Assembly (NCBI GenBank): GCA_026981615.1
Contig: JALSIH010000212.1
Coordinates: 1-40,126, forward strand
DNA length: 40,126 nt
Direction: 5' to 3'
Origin: Chitinophagales bacterium
GTDB lineage: Bacteria > Bacteroidota > Bacteroidia > Chitinophagales > S012-47
The notes beneath the pieces are model-generated. The model did not search any database. It saw only the letters and a program-made list of their open reading frames with translations, and was not told the DNA's origin. This document shows positions 23,762 through 30,961 of the stretch, in pieces. Numbering within the stretch: the stretch's first letter is position 1; each line of letters begins with the position of its first letter. The position numbers and the translations under genes were made by a program.

Positions 23762-24109
23762 TTATCTTTTTTCCCTGATACGGGCTTTCTTGCCTTTCAG
23801 TTCACGCAGATAGAAAATACGCGCTCTTCGCACTTTTCCTCTCTGGTTTACTTCAATTTTTGAAATATTGGGAGAATGCACGGGGAAGATACGTTCCACA
23901 CCGATCTGGTTGGCCGAGATCTTGCGAACGGTAAAGGTTTCCGTAATGCCGCTTCCCTTTCGCTGAATCACGATGCCTTTGAATGCCTGAGGGCGTGTTT
24001 TTTCGCCTTCCTTGATCATATAGGTTACCGTGACAGTGTCTCCGGCAGCGAATTCGGGAATTTCACGCTTTGTGCTGATTTCCCCGTGTATGTCTGTAAT
24101 CTTGTCCAT
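23762..24109 (-). CDS. rplS: 50S ribosomal protein L19
   Basis: A 115-residue L19, located at the interface of the ribosomal subunits. Family signals are [18 protein letters not shown] (residues 20-37), [24 protein letters not shown] and the basic C-terminal [20 protein letters not shown]-like stretch. The length is normal. It is the last gene of the rpsP-rimM-trmD-rplS series, separated from trmD by 98 nt that contain its own TAAATTTG promoter element, so it may be both read through and separately expressed. The terminator at 23713-23742 closes the cluster. Confidence 0.97.
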   Translation of the reverse strand: MDKITDIHGEISTKREIPEFAAGDTVTVTYMIKEGEKTRPQAFKGIVIQRKGSGITETFTVRKISANQIGVERIFPVHSPNISKIEVNQRGKVRRARIFYLRELKGKKARIREKR

Positions 24110-24142
24110 GCTTGTATTTCTTGCCTTTTGCTAAAACGAATG

Positions 24143-24150
24143 CAAATTTA
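24143..24150 (-). promoter_or_regulatory. Bacteroidota -7 element upstream of rplS
   Basis: TAAATTTG on the minus strand matches TAnnTTTG exactly, 33 nt before the rplS start, in the 98-nt gap after trmD. TTT lies at the expected -33 distance, a partial match. Confidence 0.45.
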
Positions 24151-24207
24151 AATAGTTTTTGTAAGAAAGTGCGCAAATTCAAAAAGAAAAAGAATCTCAA
24201 AGAGGAG

Positions 24208-24888
24208 CTACTCCTCGTCCAGCAAGTCGGGTCTTCGCTGTCGGGTTCTTTTCAGGGCTTCTTCTTCGCGCCAGGCTTCGATGGCCGCAAAATTTCCTGA
24301 GAGCAGTACATCGGGCACCTTCCATCCGCGAAACTCGGCCGGCCGGGTATAGACGGGCGGAGAAAGGATGCCGTCCTGGAAACTGTCGCTGAGGGCGGAG
24401 CTTTCGTCTCCCAGCACACCCGGCAGGAGGCGACCGATCGCATCAATGAGTACAAGAGCCGGCAGTTCTCCTCCCGTAAGGACATAATCCCCGATCGATA
24501 TTTCCATAGTCACGAAGTGCTCCCGTACGCGCTCGTCTATGCCTTTGTAATGCCCTGCAATGATCAGCAGTTCTTTTTTCAGCGAGAGCCGGTTGGCCAT
24601 CTTCTGTTGCAGGCGAGGTCCGTCCGGGGTCATGTAGATGATCTCATCGTAGCGGTGCTCCTTTTGCAACGATTCAATGCAGCGTACCAGCGGCTCGGCC
24701 ATCATCACCATGCCGGCACCGCCTCCGTATTGATAGTCGTCCACCTGTCCGTGTTTGTAGGGGGTGTAGTCGCGCAGGTTGTGCAGCTGCACCTCCAGGA
24801 GGCCTTTCTCCCGGGCACGTTTCAATATGGAGTGGCTCAGCGGGCTCTCCATCAGTTCGGGCAATATGGTAATCACATCAATCCGCAT
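24208..24888 (-). CDS. trmD: tRNA (guanine-37-N1)-methyltransferase
   Basis: A SPOUT methyltransferase that makes m1G37 in tRNAs to prevent +1 frameshifting. The 226-residue protein shows the N-terminal [11 protein letters not shown], the [16 protein letters not shown] loop, [11 protein letters not shown], the knot region [13 protein letters not shown] and [21 protein letters not shown], and the C-terminal domain with [24 protein letters not shown]. All are diagnostic. The start overlaps rimM by 11 nt, indicating co-translation in the ribosomal cluster. Confidence 0.97.
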   Translation of the reverse strand: MRIDVITILPELMESPLSHSILKRAREKGLLEVQLHNLRDYTPYKHGQVDDYQYGGGAGMVMMAEPLVRCIESLQKEHRYDEIIYMTPDGPRLQQKMANRLSLKKELLIIAGHYKGIDERVREHFVTMEISIGDYVLTGGELPALVLIDAIGRLLPGVLGDESSALSDSFQDGILSPPVYTRPAEFRGWKVPDVLLSGNFAAIEAWREEEALKRTRQRRPDLLDEE

Positions 24889-25405
24889 CGAGGTATATGT
24901 CTAAGAGTCCGTCAGGCAGTTGCATATCCAGGCGCTGTTTCTTCTCATCGATTCGCAGAATGAGGTCTTCGTTGAGGGGAATCAGAAGCTCCCGCTCGTG
25001 AAAATAAAGCAATGCCAGCTCCTGTCCCGGCATTTGCAGTATTTCTTCGATTTTCCCCAGTGTTCCGTGCTGCTCATCATGTATTTCGTATCCGCTGAGA
25101 TATCCGTAGTTTCCTTCCGCTTCGGCCGGGCTTTCGGCTATCATCTCACGGGGCAGGTAAAGAATCCGGCCGGCCAGTTGGTAGGCTTCCTCTTTGCTGC
25201 CGGCCTCTTCAAACTTGATCACTGCATGATCGCTTTCCCATTCGATGCTTTCGATGAAGCAGGGAAGGGGCAGGCCGTTGTCGTCTTCAATAAAAAAGGC
25301 TTCGATTTGATCGAAGCCTTCCTTATCTGTTTCGAGCAAGGCTTTCAGATGACCACTTGTGCCTTTGGGCGATGCCAGGCGACCGATCACTGTATAGCCT
25401 TCCAT
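24878..25405 (-). CDS. rimM: Ribosome maturation factor RimM
   Basis: A 175-residue assembly factor that binds S19 and helps mature the 3' domain of the small subunit. The N-terminal beta-barrel domain has [18 protein letters not shown], matching the family's G.i...hGl.G.v start, with [17 protein letters not shown] near residue 75. The PRC-barrel domain follows from about residue 95 ([19 protein letters not shown], then [19 protein letters not shown]). The GTSGHL segment is less canonical than the usual hGvrG, but the context between rpsP and trmD is decisive. Confidence 0.92.
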   Translation of the reverse strand: MEGYTVIGRLASPKGTSGHLKALLETDKEGFDQIEAFFIEDDNGLPLPCFIESIEWESDHAVIKFEEAGSKEEAYQLAGRILYLPREMIAESPAEAEGNYGYLSGYEIHDEQHGTLGKIEEILQMPGQELALLYFHERELLIPLNEDLILRIDEKKQRLDMQLPDGLLDIYLDAD

Positions 25406-25407
25406 CT

Positions 25408-26148
25408 TTATTCTCCTTCCTTGCTTTCCTCTTTTTCTTCTTCCGCTTTTTCTTCTTTCGGCTCTTCGCTCTTCTCTTCTTTCTGTTCCGCACTTGCTTC
25501 CGGAGCGCTTTCTTCGGCCGGAGCTTCCTCGCTTCCGCTTGCGGCTGTTTCGGCTGCAGCTTCCCCTTCGGCCGGGCTTTCACCGCGCTCGGCAGCAGCG
25601 GCAGCAGCTACCTCATCGATGGTCTCGGCTTTCTTCTCTTCTTCGGCTTCGCTTGCTGCTTTTTCTTTGGCTTCGGCATCTTCTCTTTCTTTGGCAGCAG
25701 CGGCAGCCCGGGCAGCTTCTTCTTTCTCGCGTTTTTCTTTGGCGATTTTTTCGTTTTTGTTGAACTCGGCCATGGCATCCTGCTCGGCCTTTTCTTTGGC
25801 TTTGCGCATTTGCTCCTCGCGTTCGATCATGAAGGCTTCAAAACGCTTCTCGGCTTCTTCTTCCGTGAAAGCACCCTTTGCCACTCCCCGGTAAAGATGT
25901 TTTTTGTACAGCACGCCTTTGTAGGAAAGGATGGCACGCACCGTATTGGTCGGTTGCGCTCCGTTGAGCAGCCATTTCATGGCGGCATCCACGTCAATGC
26001 TGATTTCGGCAGGAATGCGGGTCGGGTCGTAATGCCCCAGTTTTTCAATGACTTTGCCATCCCGCTTTACGCGCTGGTCGGCCACTACAATGTGATAAAA
26101 AGGCCGCTTGGTTCGGCCAAAACGCTGAAGTCTGATTCTTACGGACAT
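25408..26148 (-). CDS. rpsP: 30S ribosomal protein S16 with long Glu/Ala-rich C-terminal extension
   Basis: A 246-residue protein whose first 85 or so residues are S16 (SVRIRLQRFGRTKRPFYHIV, VIEKLGHYDP, ALKWLLNGAQPT-like). A charged helical segment follows and then about 130 residues dominated by Glu, Lys and Ala with few hydrophobics, probably coiled coil then disordered. Ordinary S16 is about 80-90 residues and Bacteroidota forms are longer, but this tail is notably long and acidic. The ORF track starts at 26232; the ATG at 26148 is right at the S16 N terminus. It leads rpsP-rimM-trmD-rplS, behind a structured leader and a TATTTTTG element. Confidence 0.95.
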   Translation of the reverse strand: MSVRIRLQRFGRTKRPFYHIVVADQRVKRDGKVIEKLGHYDPTRIPAEISIDVDAAMKWLLNGAQPTNTVRAILSYKGVLYKKHLYRGVAKGAFTEEEAEKRFEAFMIEREEQMRKAKEKAEQDAMAEFNKNEKIAKEKREKEEAARAAAAAKEREDAEAKEKAASEAEEEKKAETIDEVAAAAAAERGESPAEGEAAAETAASGSEEAPAEESAPEASAEQKEEKSEEPKEEKAEEEKEESKEGE

Positions 26149-26175
26149 ATTGAATATGTTTTTGGTTTGATAAAT

Positions 26176-26211
26176 CCCGGTTTTTTCCAGGATAAGACCT
26201 GGCGGGCCGGG
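26176..26211 (-). promoter_or_regulatory. Nested hairpin in the rpsP operon leader
   Basis: On the minus strand the outer arms CCCGG (26211-26207) and CCGGG (26180-26176) enclose an inner stem CCAGG-TCTTAT-CCTGG (26202-26187). It lies between the probable promoter (26230-26237) and the rpsP start, 28 nt from the ATG. Position and shape suit a leader regulating a ribosomal-protein operon, but the function is inferred. Confidence 0.45.
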
Positions 26212-26229
26212 TGATTTCTTAAAGTGCGG

Positions 26230-26237
26230 CAAAAATA
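26230..26237 (-). promoter_or_regulatory. Bacteroidota -7 element for the rpsP operon
   Basis: TATTTTTG on the minus strand is an exact TAnnTTTG match. Transcription would begin near 26223 and give a leader of about 75 nt that contains the nested hairpin. The remainder of the gap up to 26415 shows only a weak TAATTTTA candidate facing the next plus-strand gene. Confidence 0.5.
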
Positions 26238-26415
26238 AGGCTATTATTCGTAAAATGAAAGCATTGCAGCCGGGGAATCAAATCCGGTGACATGCGAAGG
26301 GCCGGGGCAGGCTCCGGAAGATGGCAAATGGCGGCCCTGCATTTTTTCTGCTTTCATAATAATGCCGTAATTTTATCTGTGGGCGTTTCCCTCTATCCTC
26401 AAAAATATTAAAGGC

Positions 26416-26940
26416 ATGAGAAAAAAATGCATCTTGCTCTTTTTGATGCTATCTGCCGCCTTTTCCGGACTCCTGGCCCAAAGGCCGGTTTTGTTGATGC
26501 ACAATGTAAAAAACGGAAAAGAAAAAGTCGTCCGCCAGGCCGATATGATCCGGGTGAAGGACCGGGAAGGAAATACGTATAAGGGCCGCATGGCCATAGT
26601 GAACGACAGTCTGCTGGTGATAGGGGCATCCGGAATTGCCATTCAGGATATCGTGGAAGTGCGCAAAGTGACGCTGGCGGCAAAAATTCTCGGGGGTTTG
26701 CTGGCCGGTACGGCCGGCCTGGCTACGGCCTATGGGGCATACGGCATCATTGTCCTTATTTCGGAAGGAGGGTTTGCCAGTGTTTTTGCCATAATTCTTG
26801 CCGTTCCCGTGGCCATTGCCGCGATTCTTACGGGCACAGGTTTGTTAATCATGAACTCGGGCAGGCGCTACAAAAATTCAAAGTGGAATTTTTCCATTGC
26901 CCCCGGCCCATCGAAAACGAAACCGGCAGGCAGCCGCTAA
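26416..26940 (+). CDS. Hypothetical exported/membrane protein
   Basis: A 174-residue protein I cannot place in a family. An N-terminal signal sequence (CILLFLMLSAAFSGLLAQ) is followed by a polar region with DMIRVKDREGNTYKGRMAIVNDSLLVIG, a small beta-rich module resembling segments found in Bacteroidota cell-envelope proteins. Two hydrophobic helices follow (AAKILGGLLAGTAGLATAYGAYG and FAIILAVPVAIAAILTGTGLLI), then a basic, Ser/Pro-rich tail. Its last codons overlap the DUF5683 gene's stop on the opposite strand. The arrangement of a ligand-like soluble part before two membrane helices suggests inner-membrane anchoring with a periplasmic module. Confidence 0.7.
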   Translation: MRKKCILLFLMLSAAFSGLLAQRPVLLMHNVKNGKEKVVRQADMIRVKDREGNTYKGRMAIVNDSLLVIGASGIAIQDIVEVRKVTLAAKILGGLLAGTAGLATAYGAYGIIVLISEGGFASVFAIILAVPVAIAAILTGTGLLIMNSGRRYKNSKWNFSIAPGPSKTKPAGSR

Positions 26941-27860
26941 AATTCAAGTGAAAGTGTCATTCCGTTGACCGGATCACCGGGGTAGCTCAGGGCCGCAAAG
27001 GGCATCAAACGCAGTCTCTTCCCTTCTTTTTTCTTCGAGAGGTCATCGCTCAGGTCGAAATTGTAGAGGTGTGCATCCACAATGGCATCGACCACATTGA
27101 GGAGATAAATGCCCACCGTGGCGAGATAGGCCATGTCACGGTAATTTTTCCATTGCTCGGCTTCGCTCCTGAGTTGTGAGGTAAGGTAGGCCGATGTAAA
27201 TCCGGTTTCATATTCCGAAAGGGGGTCATCGTCTGTCCGCGTGGCATAGGCCAGGGCAAAATCGCGGTAAAAGCCATTGTAATAGGCCGAAAAACCGGCA
27301 GCGGTGGCTACCAGCCCGAAGGCCAGGGGGGCTTTCCAGTATTTGCGGTTGTAGAGCTGCCCCAGGCCCGGAAGGAGCACGGAATAATAGGCCGCACGCA
27401 AAGGGGCATGATCCTGAGGCGCTTGTTTCAGTCTGGCAACGACATAGGCATCCAGCGCATTGATGCCGTAGGCATACAGCGTGAAAAAAACCGAGTAGCG
27501 CTTGTAGTCTCCATAGCGGAAAGTATTCCGAAACACTTCCATATTCGAAAGGCCGGGGTAGGGATCGTCAAGCAAAGTGTTTTGCCCGATGCGCACGAGG
27601 GTCGATTTTTCATAGGCCGAACTGAGCAGCGAAAAGCGGACGCTTCCGTACACACCGGAAGCGGCCAGCGAAAACATGAGCGGGGCTTTGACAAACTGGC
27701 GGTTGCTCCATTGCCCGTAGCCCGGCAGGAGGACTGAGCGCATGGCCGTCTTTTCGGGGCTGAGAAGCGGGGCCGTTGAATCTGCTGCGGGAAGGCTGTC
27801 CCGGGCGGATAAATAGAGGGAAAAAAAGAGCAGAAAGAGGAAAGCCGGCAGCTTAGCCAT
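26937..27860 (-). CDS. DUF5683-type membrane protein with internal tandem duplication
   Basis: A 307-residue protein with a signal-like N terminus (LPAFLFLLFFSLYLSARD). Two similar units follow. Unit 1, about residues 40-145, has RSVLLPGYGQWSNRQFVKAP and ends YGINALDAYVVARL. Unit 2, about 157-267, has YSVLLPGLGQLYNRKYWKAP and ends YLLNVVDAIVDAHL. In the 36-residue leading segments about 17 positions are identical. DUF5683 proteins normally have one such unit, so this looks like a duplication within the gene. The family lies beside parAB in many Bacteroidota; its function is unknown. The ATG at 27860 overlaps parB by 8 nt and is preferred to the track start at 27905. Confidence 0.78.
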   Translation of the reverse strand: MAKLPAFLFLLFFSLYLSARDSLPAADSTAPLLSPEKTAMRSVLLPGYGQWSNRQFVKAPLMFSLAASGVYGSVRFSLLSSAYEKSTLVRIGQNTLLDDPYPGLSNMEVFRNTFRYGDYKRYSVFFTLYAYGINALDAYVVARLKQAPQDHAPLRAAYYSVLLPGLGQLYNRKYWKAPLAFGLVATAAGFSAYYNGFYRDFALAYATRTDDDPLSEYETGFTSAYLTSQLRSEAEQWKNYRDMAYLATVGIYLLNVVDAIVDAHLYNFDLSDDLSKKKEGKRLRLMPFAALSYPGDPVNGMTLSLEF

Positions 27861-28767
27861 TTCCACCTTCTTCGATGATCTCGAGTATGCGGTTGAGGTC
27901 GTCATCCGAGTAGTATTTGATAACGATCTGTCCTTTGCCGCTATTGTCGTACTTCATATACACCCGCGTGCTGAGAGCGGTGGCCAGGCGGTCTTCCACA
28001 TGCTTGTATTCCGGGGGCAGGGGGCTTTTTTCTTTGGCCGCTTTTTTGATTTTTCGCAGGCCGTTTCTTACCAGGGCTTCGACCTGGCGCACCGACAGGT
28101 TTTTCTTAATGATTTCTTTGAAAATGAGCAACTGCTCTTCCACGTTTTCCACGTTGATGATGGCCCGTGCATGTCCCATGGTGATTTGTCGCTCTTTGAT
28201 GGCTTTCAGAATATCCGGGGGCAGTTTCAGCAGACGCAGGTAATTGCTTACGGTGGTACGTTTTTTCCCGACCCGCTCGGCCAGCACTTCCTGGGTGAGG
28301 TCGCATTCTTCCATCAGGCGCTTGTAGTTGATGGCGATTTCCACGGCATTGAGGTTTTCGCGCTGTATGTTTTCGATCAGGGCGATTTCCAGCATTTCCT
28401 GGTCGTTGGCCGTGCGTATGTAGGCCGGCACTTCCGTCAGGCCGGCCATTTTGGCGGCACGGATCCTTCGCTCTCCGGCTATGAGCTGGTATTTTCCGCC
28501 ACCGATCTTTCGTACCGAGATGGGCTGAATGACCCCGTGCACACGGATGCTGCCGGTAAGTTCTTCCAGTTTGTCGGCATCAAATTCGTTGCGGGGCTGA
28601 AAGGGGTTGACTTCCACCTTGTCAATAGGGATGGAGCTGACGGCTCCTACGGCCTGCAGTGCATTTGCTGACGGGCTTTTTTTGCTGTCCGCGGACAGGT
28701 CATCGTCCATGTTTTGAAGAAGGGCCCGGATGCCCTTTCCCAGGGCTTCTTTTTTATTTGCGCTCAT
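27853..28767 (-). CDS. parB: Chromosome-partitioning protein ParB
   Basis: A 304-residue ParB/Spo0J that binds parS sites and spreads as a CTP-dependent clamp. The N-terminal GKGIRALLQ box for ParA contact is followed by the CTP-binding/ParB domain: NPFQPRNEFD near residue 60, GERRIRAAKMAGLTEVPAYIR near residue 100 and ENIQRENLNAVEIA. The helix-turn-helix has LTQEVLAERVGKKRTTVSNYLRLLKLP and ITMGHARAIINV. The track start at 28800 adds 11 residues; MSANKKEALGKG at 28767 is the usual beginning. It overlaps parA by 14 nt. No matching parS (TGTTTCACGTGAAACA-like) was found in the window. Confidence 0.96.
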   Translation of the reverse strand: MSANKKEALGKGIRALLQNMDDDLSADSKKSPSANALQAVGAVSSIPIDKVEVNPFQPRNEFDADKLEELTGSIRVHGVIQPISVRKIGGGKYQLIAGERRIRAAKMAGLTEVPAYIRTANDQEMLEIALIENIQRENLNAVEIAINYKRLMEECDLTQEVLAERVGKKRTTVSNYLRLLKLPPDILKAIKERQITMGHARAIINVENVEEQLLIFKEIIKKNLSVRQVEALVRNGLRKIKKAAKEKSPLPPEYKHVEDRLATALSTRVYMKYDNSGKGQIVIKYYSDDDLNRILEIIEEGGNG

Positions 28768-29581
28768 CAATGTCCTCCAATTTGTCTTCAATGGCCGCAT
28801 CGCTGATTACCTGTTCTATTTCTTCCCTTTCAATCAGCTCGCGCGCCAGGTTGAGATGGTTAATGGCGCCTTTCGAGTCGGCATCGTACATGATGGCCGG
28901 TTTGCCGAAGCTCGGGGCTTCGCCCAGGCGCGTATTGCGGTGTATGATGGTATTGAAAACAATATCCTGAAAATGTCTTTTGACTTCGGCCACCACCTGG
29001 TTGGACAGGCGGAGGCGGGTATCGTACATCGTCAGCAGAATGCCTTCGATCTGGAGATCGGGGTTCAACCGGTTTTGTACAATCTTAATCGTGTTCAGCA
29101 GTTTGCCCAGTCCTTCGAGGGCAAAATACTCGCACTGTACCGGGATGAGTACCGAGTCGGCACCCGAAAGCGCATTGACCGTGATCAGTCCGAGGGACGG
29201 AGAGCAGTCAATCAGAATGTACTCATAATCGGCCTGGAGCTTGTCGATGACCTTTTTCATGATCTTTTCCCGGTCGGGATGGTTGATGAGTTCGATTTCG
29301 GCCCCCACCAGGTCGAGATGCGAGGGCATCAGAAAGAGATTGGGGGTGTCGGTCTCGAGAATCACATCGCCCGGGGGCACTTCATTGATCATGCATTCAT
29401 AGATGCTTTGCCTGACCTCTTTCGGGTCGAAGCCCACGCCCGAAGTGGAGTTGGCCTGCGGGTCGGCATCGATGAGCAGGGTTTTCCGCTCAAGGATGGC
29501 CAGACTTGCGGCCAGGTTGATGGACGTTGTGGTTTTCCCTACTCCGCCTTTTTGGTTAGCTATTGCTATTACTTTCGCCAT
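28754..29581 (-). CDS. parA: Chromosome-partitioning ATPase ParA
   Basis: A 275-residue deviant Walker ATPase that works with ParB to segregate origins. The deviant P-loop KGGVGKTTTSINLAA is at residues 11-25, Walker A' LLIDADPQANSTSG near residue 40, Walker B YILIDCSPSLGLITVNAL near residue 120, and SVLIPVQCEYFALEGL. The C-terminal RLGEAPSFGKPAIMYDADSKGA is typical of chromosomal Soj-like ParA. It starts the parA-parB-DUF5683 series, reading away from a 56-nt gap after the UPF0173 gene. Confidence 0.96.
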   Translation of the reverse strand: MAKVIAIANQKGGVGKTTTSINLAASLAILERKTLLIDADPQANSTSGVGFDPKEVRQSIYECMINEVPPGDVILETDTPNLFLMPSHLDLVGAEIELINHPDREKIMKKVIDKLQADYEYILIDCSPSLGLITVNALSGADSVLIPVQCEYFALEGLGKLLNTIKIVQNRLNPDLQIEGILLTMYDTRLRLSNQVVAEVKRHFQDIVFNTIIHRNTRLGEAPSFGKPAIMYDADSKGAINHLNLARELIEREEIEQVISDAAIEDKLEDIDERK

Positions 29582-29637
29582 ATCCTTTTTTCCCTTTCTG
29601 TAAAAGTGCTGTAAAATTCCGAATTAAGCGGGACAAT

Positions 29638-30318
29638 TTATATTTCCCTTGTTTCTCCGATCTCCATAAACTTCAATTCCACCTCTGCGTTTCTGAACTT
29701 CCTGACCGCTTCATCATGATCGATGCGGATCAGCTCGAAGGTGTCGTAATGCATGGGAATCACATGATTGCATTTCAGAAAACTGGAAGCCTGCACGGCA
29801 TCGTCAATGCCCATGGTGAAGTTGTCGCCAATGGGCAGAAAAGCCAGGCAAAGATCGCACTGCCGTCCGATGAGTTGCATGTCCATGCTGAGGGCCGTGT
29901 CTCCTGCATGATAAAAGGCACATTGCGGAGTATCGATGAGAAAGCCTCCGGGGTTGCCCCCGTTGCTGCCATCGGGCAGGGCACTCGAATGAACGGCATT
30001 TACATACTTCACCTTGCCGAAGTCAAATGCCCATTGTCCACCGATGTTCATCGGGTGTACCTTCTCCACGCCTTCTTTTTCGAGCCAGGTAGTGATTTCA
30101 AAATTGCTGATGACCGTGGCACCGGTCCGATTTGCAATGCGCTTCACATCCGCAATGTGGTCGTAGTGCCCGTGGCTTACCAGAATATAATCTGCCGGAA
30201 TCTGATCCACATCAATATCCGATGCCAGCGGATTTTCACTGATGAAGGGATCAAATAAAAGATGACGCCCGTTTATCTCCACTCCGAAACAGGAATGGCC
30301 ATAATAGCTTACTTTCAT
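29638..30318 (-). CDS. UPF0173-type metal-dependent hydrolase
   Basis: A 226-residue metallo-beta-lactamase-fold hydrolase. It has the YYGHSCF start, DPFISENPLA and the metal-binding HGHYDHIADV motif (HxHxDH) near residue 58, then AVHSSALPDG near residue 110 and FYHAGDTALS with the later His/Asp metal ligands. This matches the UPF0173 group, which includes L-ascorbate-6-phosphate-lactonase-like enzymes; the substrate is not known. It is cytosolic by lack of a signal. It is the first gene upstream of parA on the same strand; a shared transcript is possible. A palindrome lies in its divergent gap with the next gene. Confidence 0.9.
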   Translation of the reverse strand: MKVSYYGHSCFGVEINGRHLLFDPFISENPLASDIDVDQIPADYILVSHGHYDHIADVKRIANRTGATVISNFEITTWLEKEGVEKVHPMNIGGQWAFDFGKVKYVNAVHSSALPDGSNGGNPGGFLIDTPQCAFYHAGDTALSMDMQLIGRQCDLCLAFLPIGDNFTMGIDDAVQASSFLKCNHVIPMHYDTFELIRIDHDEAVRKFRNAEVELKFMEIGETREI

Positions 30319-30392
30319 GATTGACAGCTTTGAAGTGAGAATGATTTCAATTCATTGATAAAGTTAAGAGAAATGCCAGTTCAAATGCTGAA

Positions 30393-30406
30393 ATTTGTAA
30401 ACAAAT
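30393..30406. repeat. Inverted repeat in the divergent gap before the FMN reductase gene
   Basis: ATTTGT-AA-ACAAAT has perfect 6-bp arms and lies about 22 nt before the plus-strand start and 75 nt before the minus-strand start. Its length and AT-rich character fit a small regulator's operator; no regulator can be named. No convincing -7 box was found in the rest of the gap. Confidence 0.35.
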
Positions 30407-30427
30407 ACAGCACACAATGTTAATAAA

Positions 30428-30961
30428 ATGGAGATGATCACCATCCTGTCGGGGACCAATCGAAAAGACAATCTGAGCAGCCGCGTGGCGGCCGTCTATG
30501 CCGGGCTGCTTAAGAAGAAGGGCCTCCGTCATCATCTTCTTTCGCTCGAAGACCTGCCCGAGGACTTCCTCAGGGCTTCTCTCTTTCATGATACGGCAAA
30601 AGCCCCCGGCTTTGAGGCCTGGCAGGAAAAATATCTTGTTCCGGCAGGCAAATTCATCTTCGTCATGCCCGAATACAACGGTTCCATTCCGGGGATTCTC
30701 AAGCTGCTCATCGACTCGGTAGATATCAAAAGGGTTTTTTATCACAAAAAAGCCATGCTCACGGGTGTATCGAGCGGACGGGCAGGCAACCTCCGGGGCC
30801 TCGATCACCTGACAAATATTCTGAATTATCTGAAAGTAAGCGTATATCACAATAAATTGCCAATTTCGAGGATCAATGAAGAACTGGATGAAAGAGGATT
30901 TAAAGCGGCAGATACGCGCAGGGTGGTGGAAGACCAGCTTCTTGGTTTTCTTGATTTTTAG
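30428..30961 (+). CDS. NADPH-dependent FMN reductase family protein
   Basis: A 177-residue flavodoxin-fold oxidoreductase. The phosphate-binding loop SGTNRKDNLSSRVA is at about residues 8-21, and the flavin-contacting MPEYNGSIPGILKLLID is at about residues 80-96, both typical of NADPH-dependent FMN reductases (SsuE/azoreductase-like). It would reduce flavin or a quinone/azo-type acceptor in the cytosol using NAD(P)H. ATG 30434 is a possible start. Its 3' end overlaps the beginning of the next gene by 86 nt in another frame. Confidence 0.85.
   Translation: MEMITILSGTNRKDNLSSRVAAVYAGLLKKKGLRHHLLSLEDLPEDFLRASLFHDTAKAPGFEAWQEKYLVPAGKFIFVMPEYNGSIPGILKLLIDSVDIKRVFYHKKAMLTGVSSGRAGNLRGLDHLTNILNYLKVSVYHNKLPISRINEELDERGFKAADTRRVVEDQLLGFLDF

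Noticed and set aside
25357-26214. 285-codon plus-strand ORF rich in Phe/Leu under rpsP
   Set aside because: It looks like a membrane protein only because it complements the Glu/Lys-rich tail of S16 on the minus strand.
28141-28160. Possible parS site in parB (TTCCACGTTTTCCACGTT)
   Set aside because: Only half-site similarity to the CACGTG-centred parS palindrome; it is a direct repeat inside coding sequence, not an inverted repeat.
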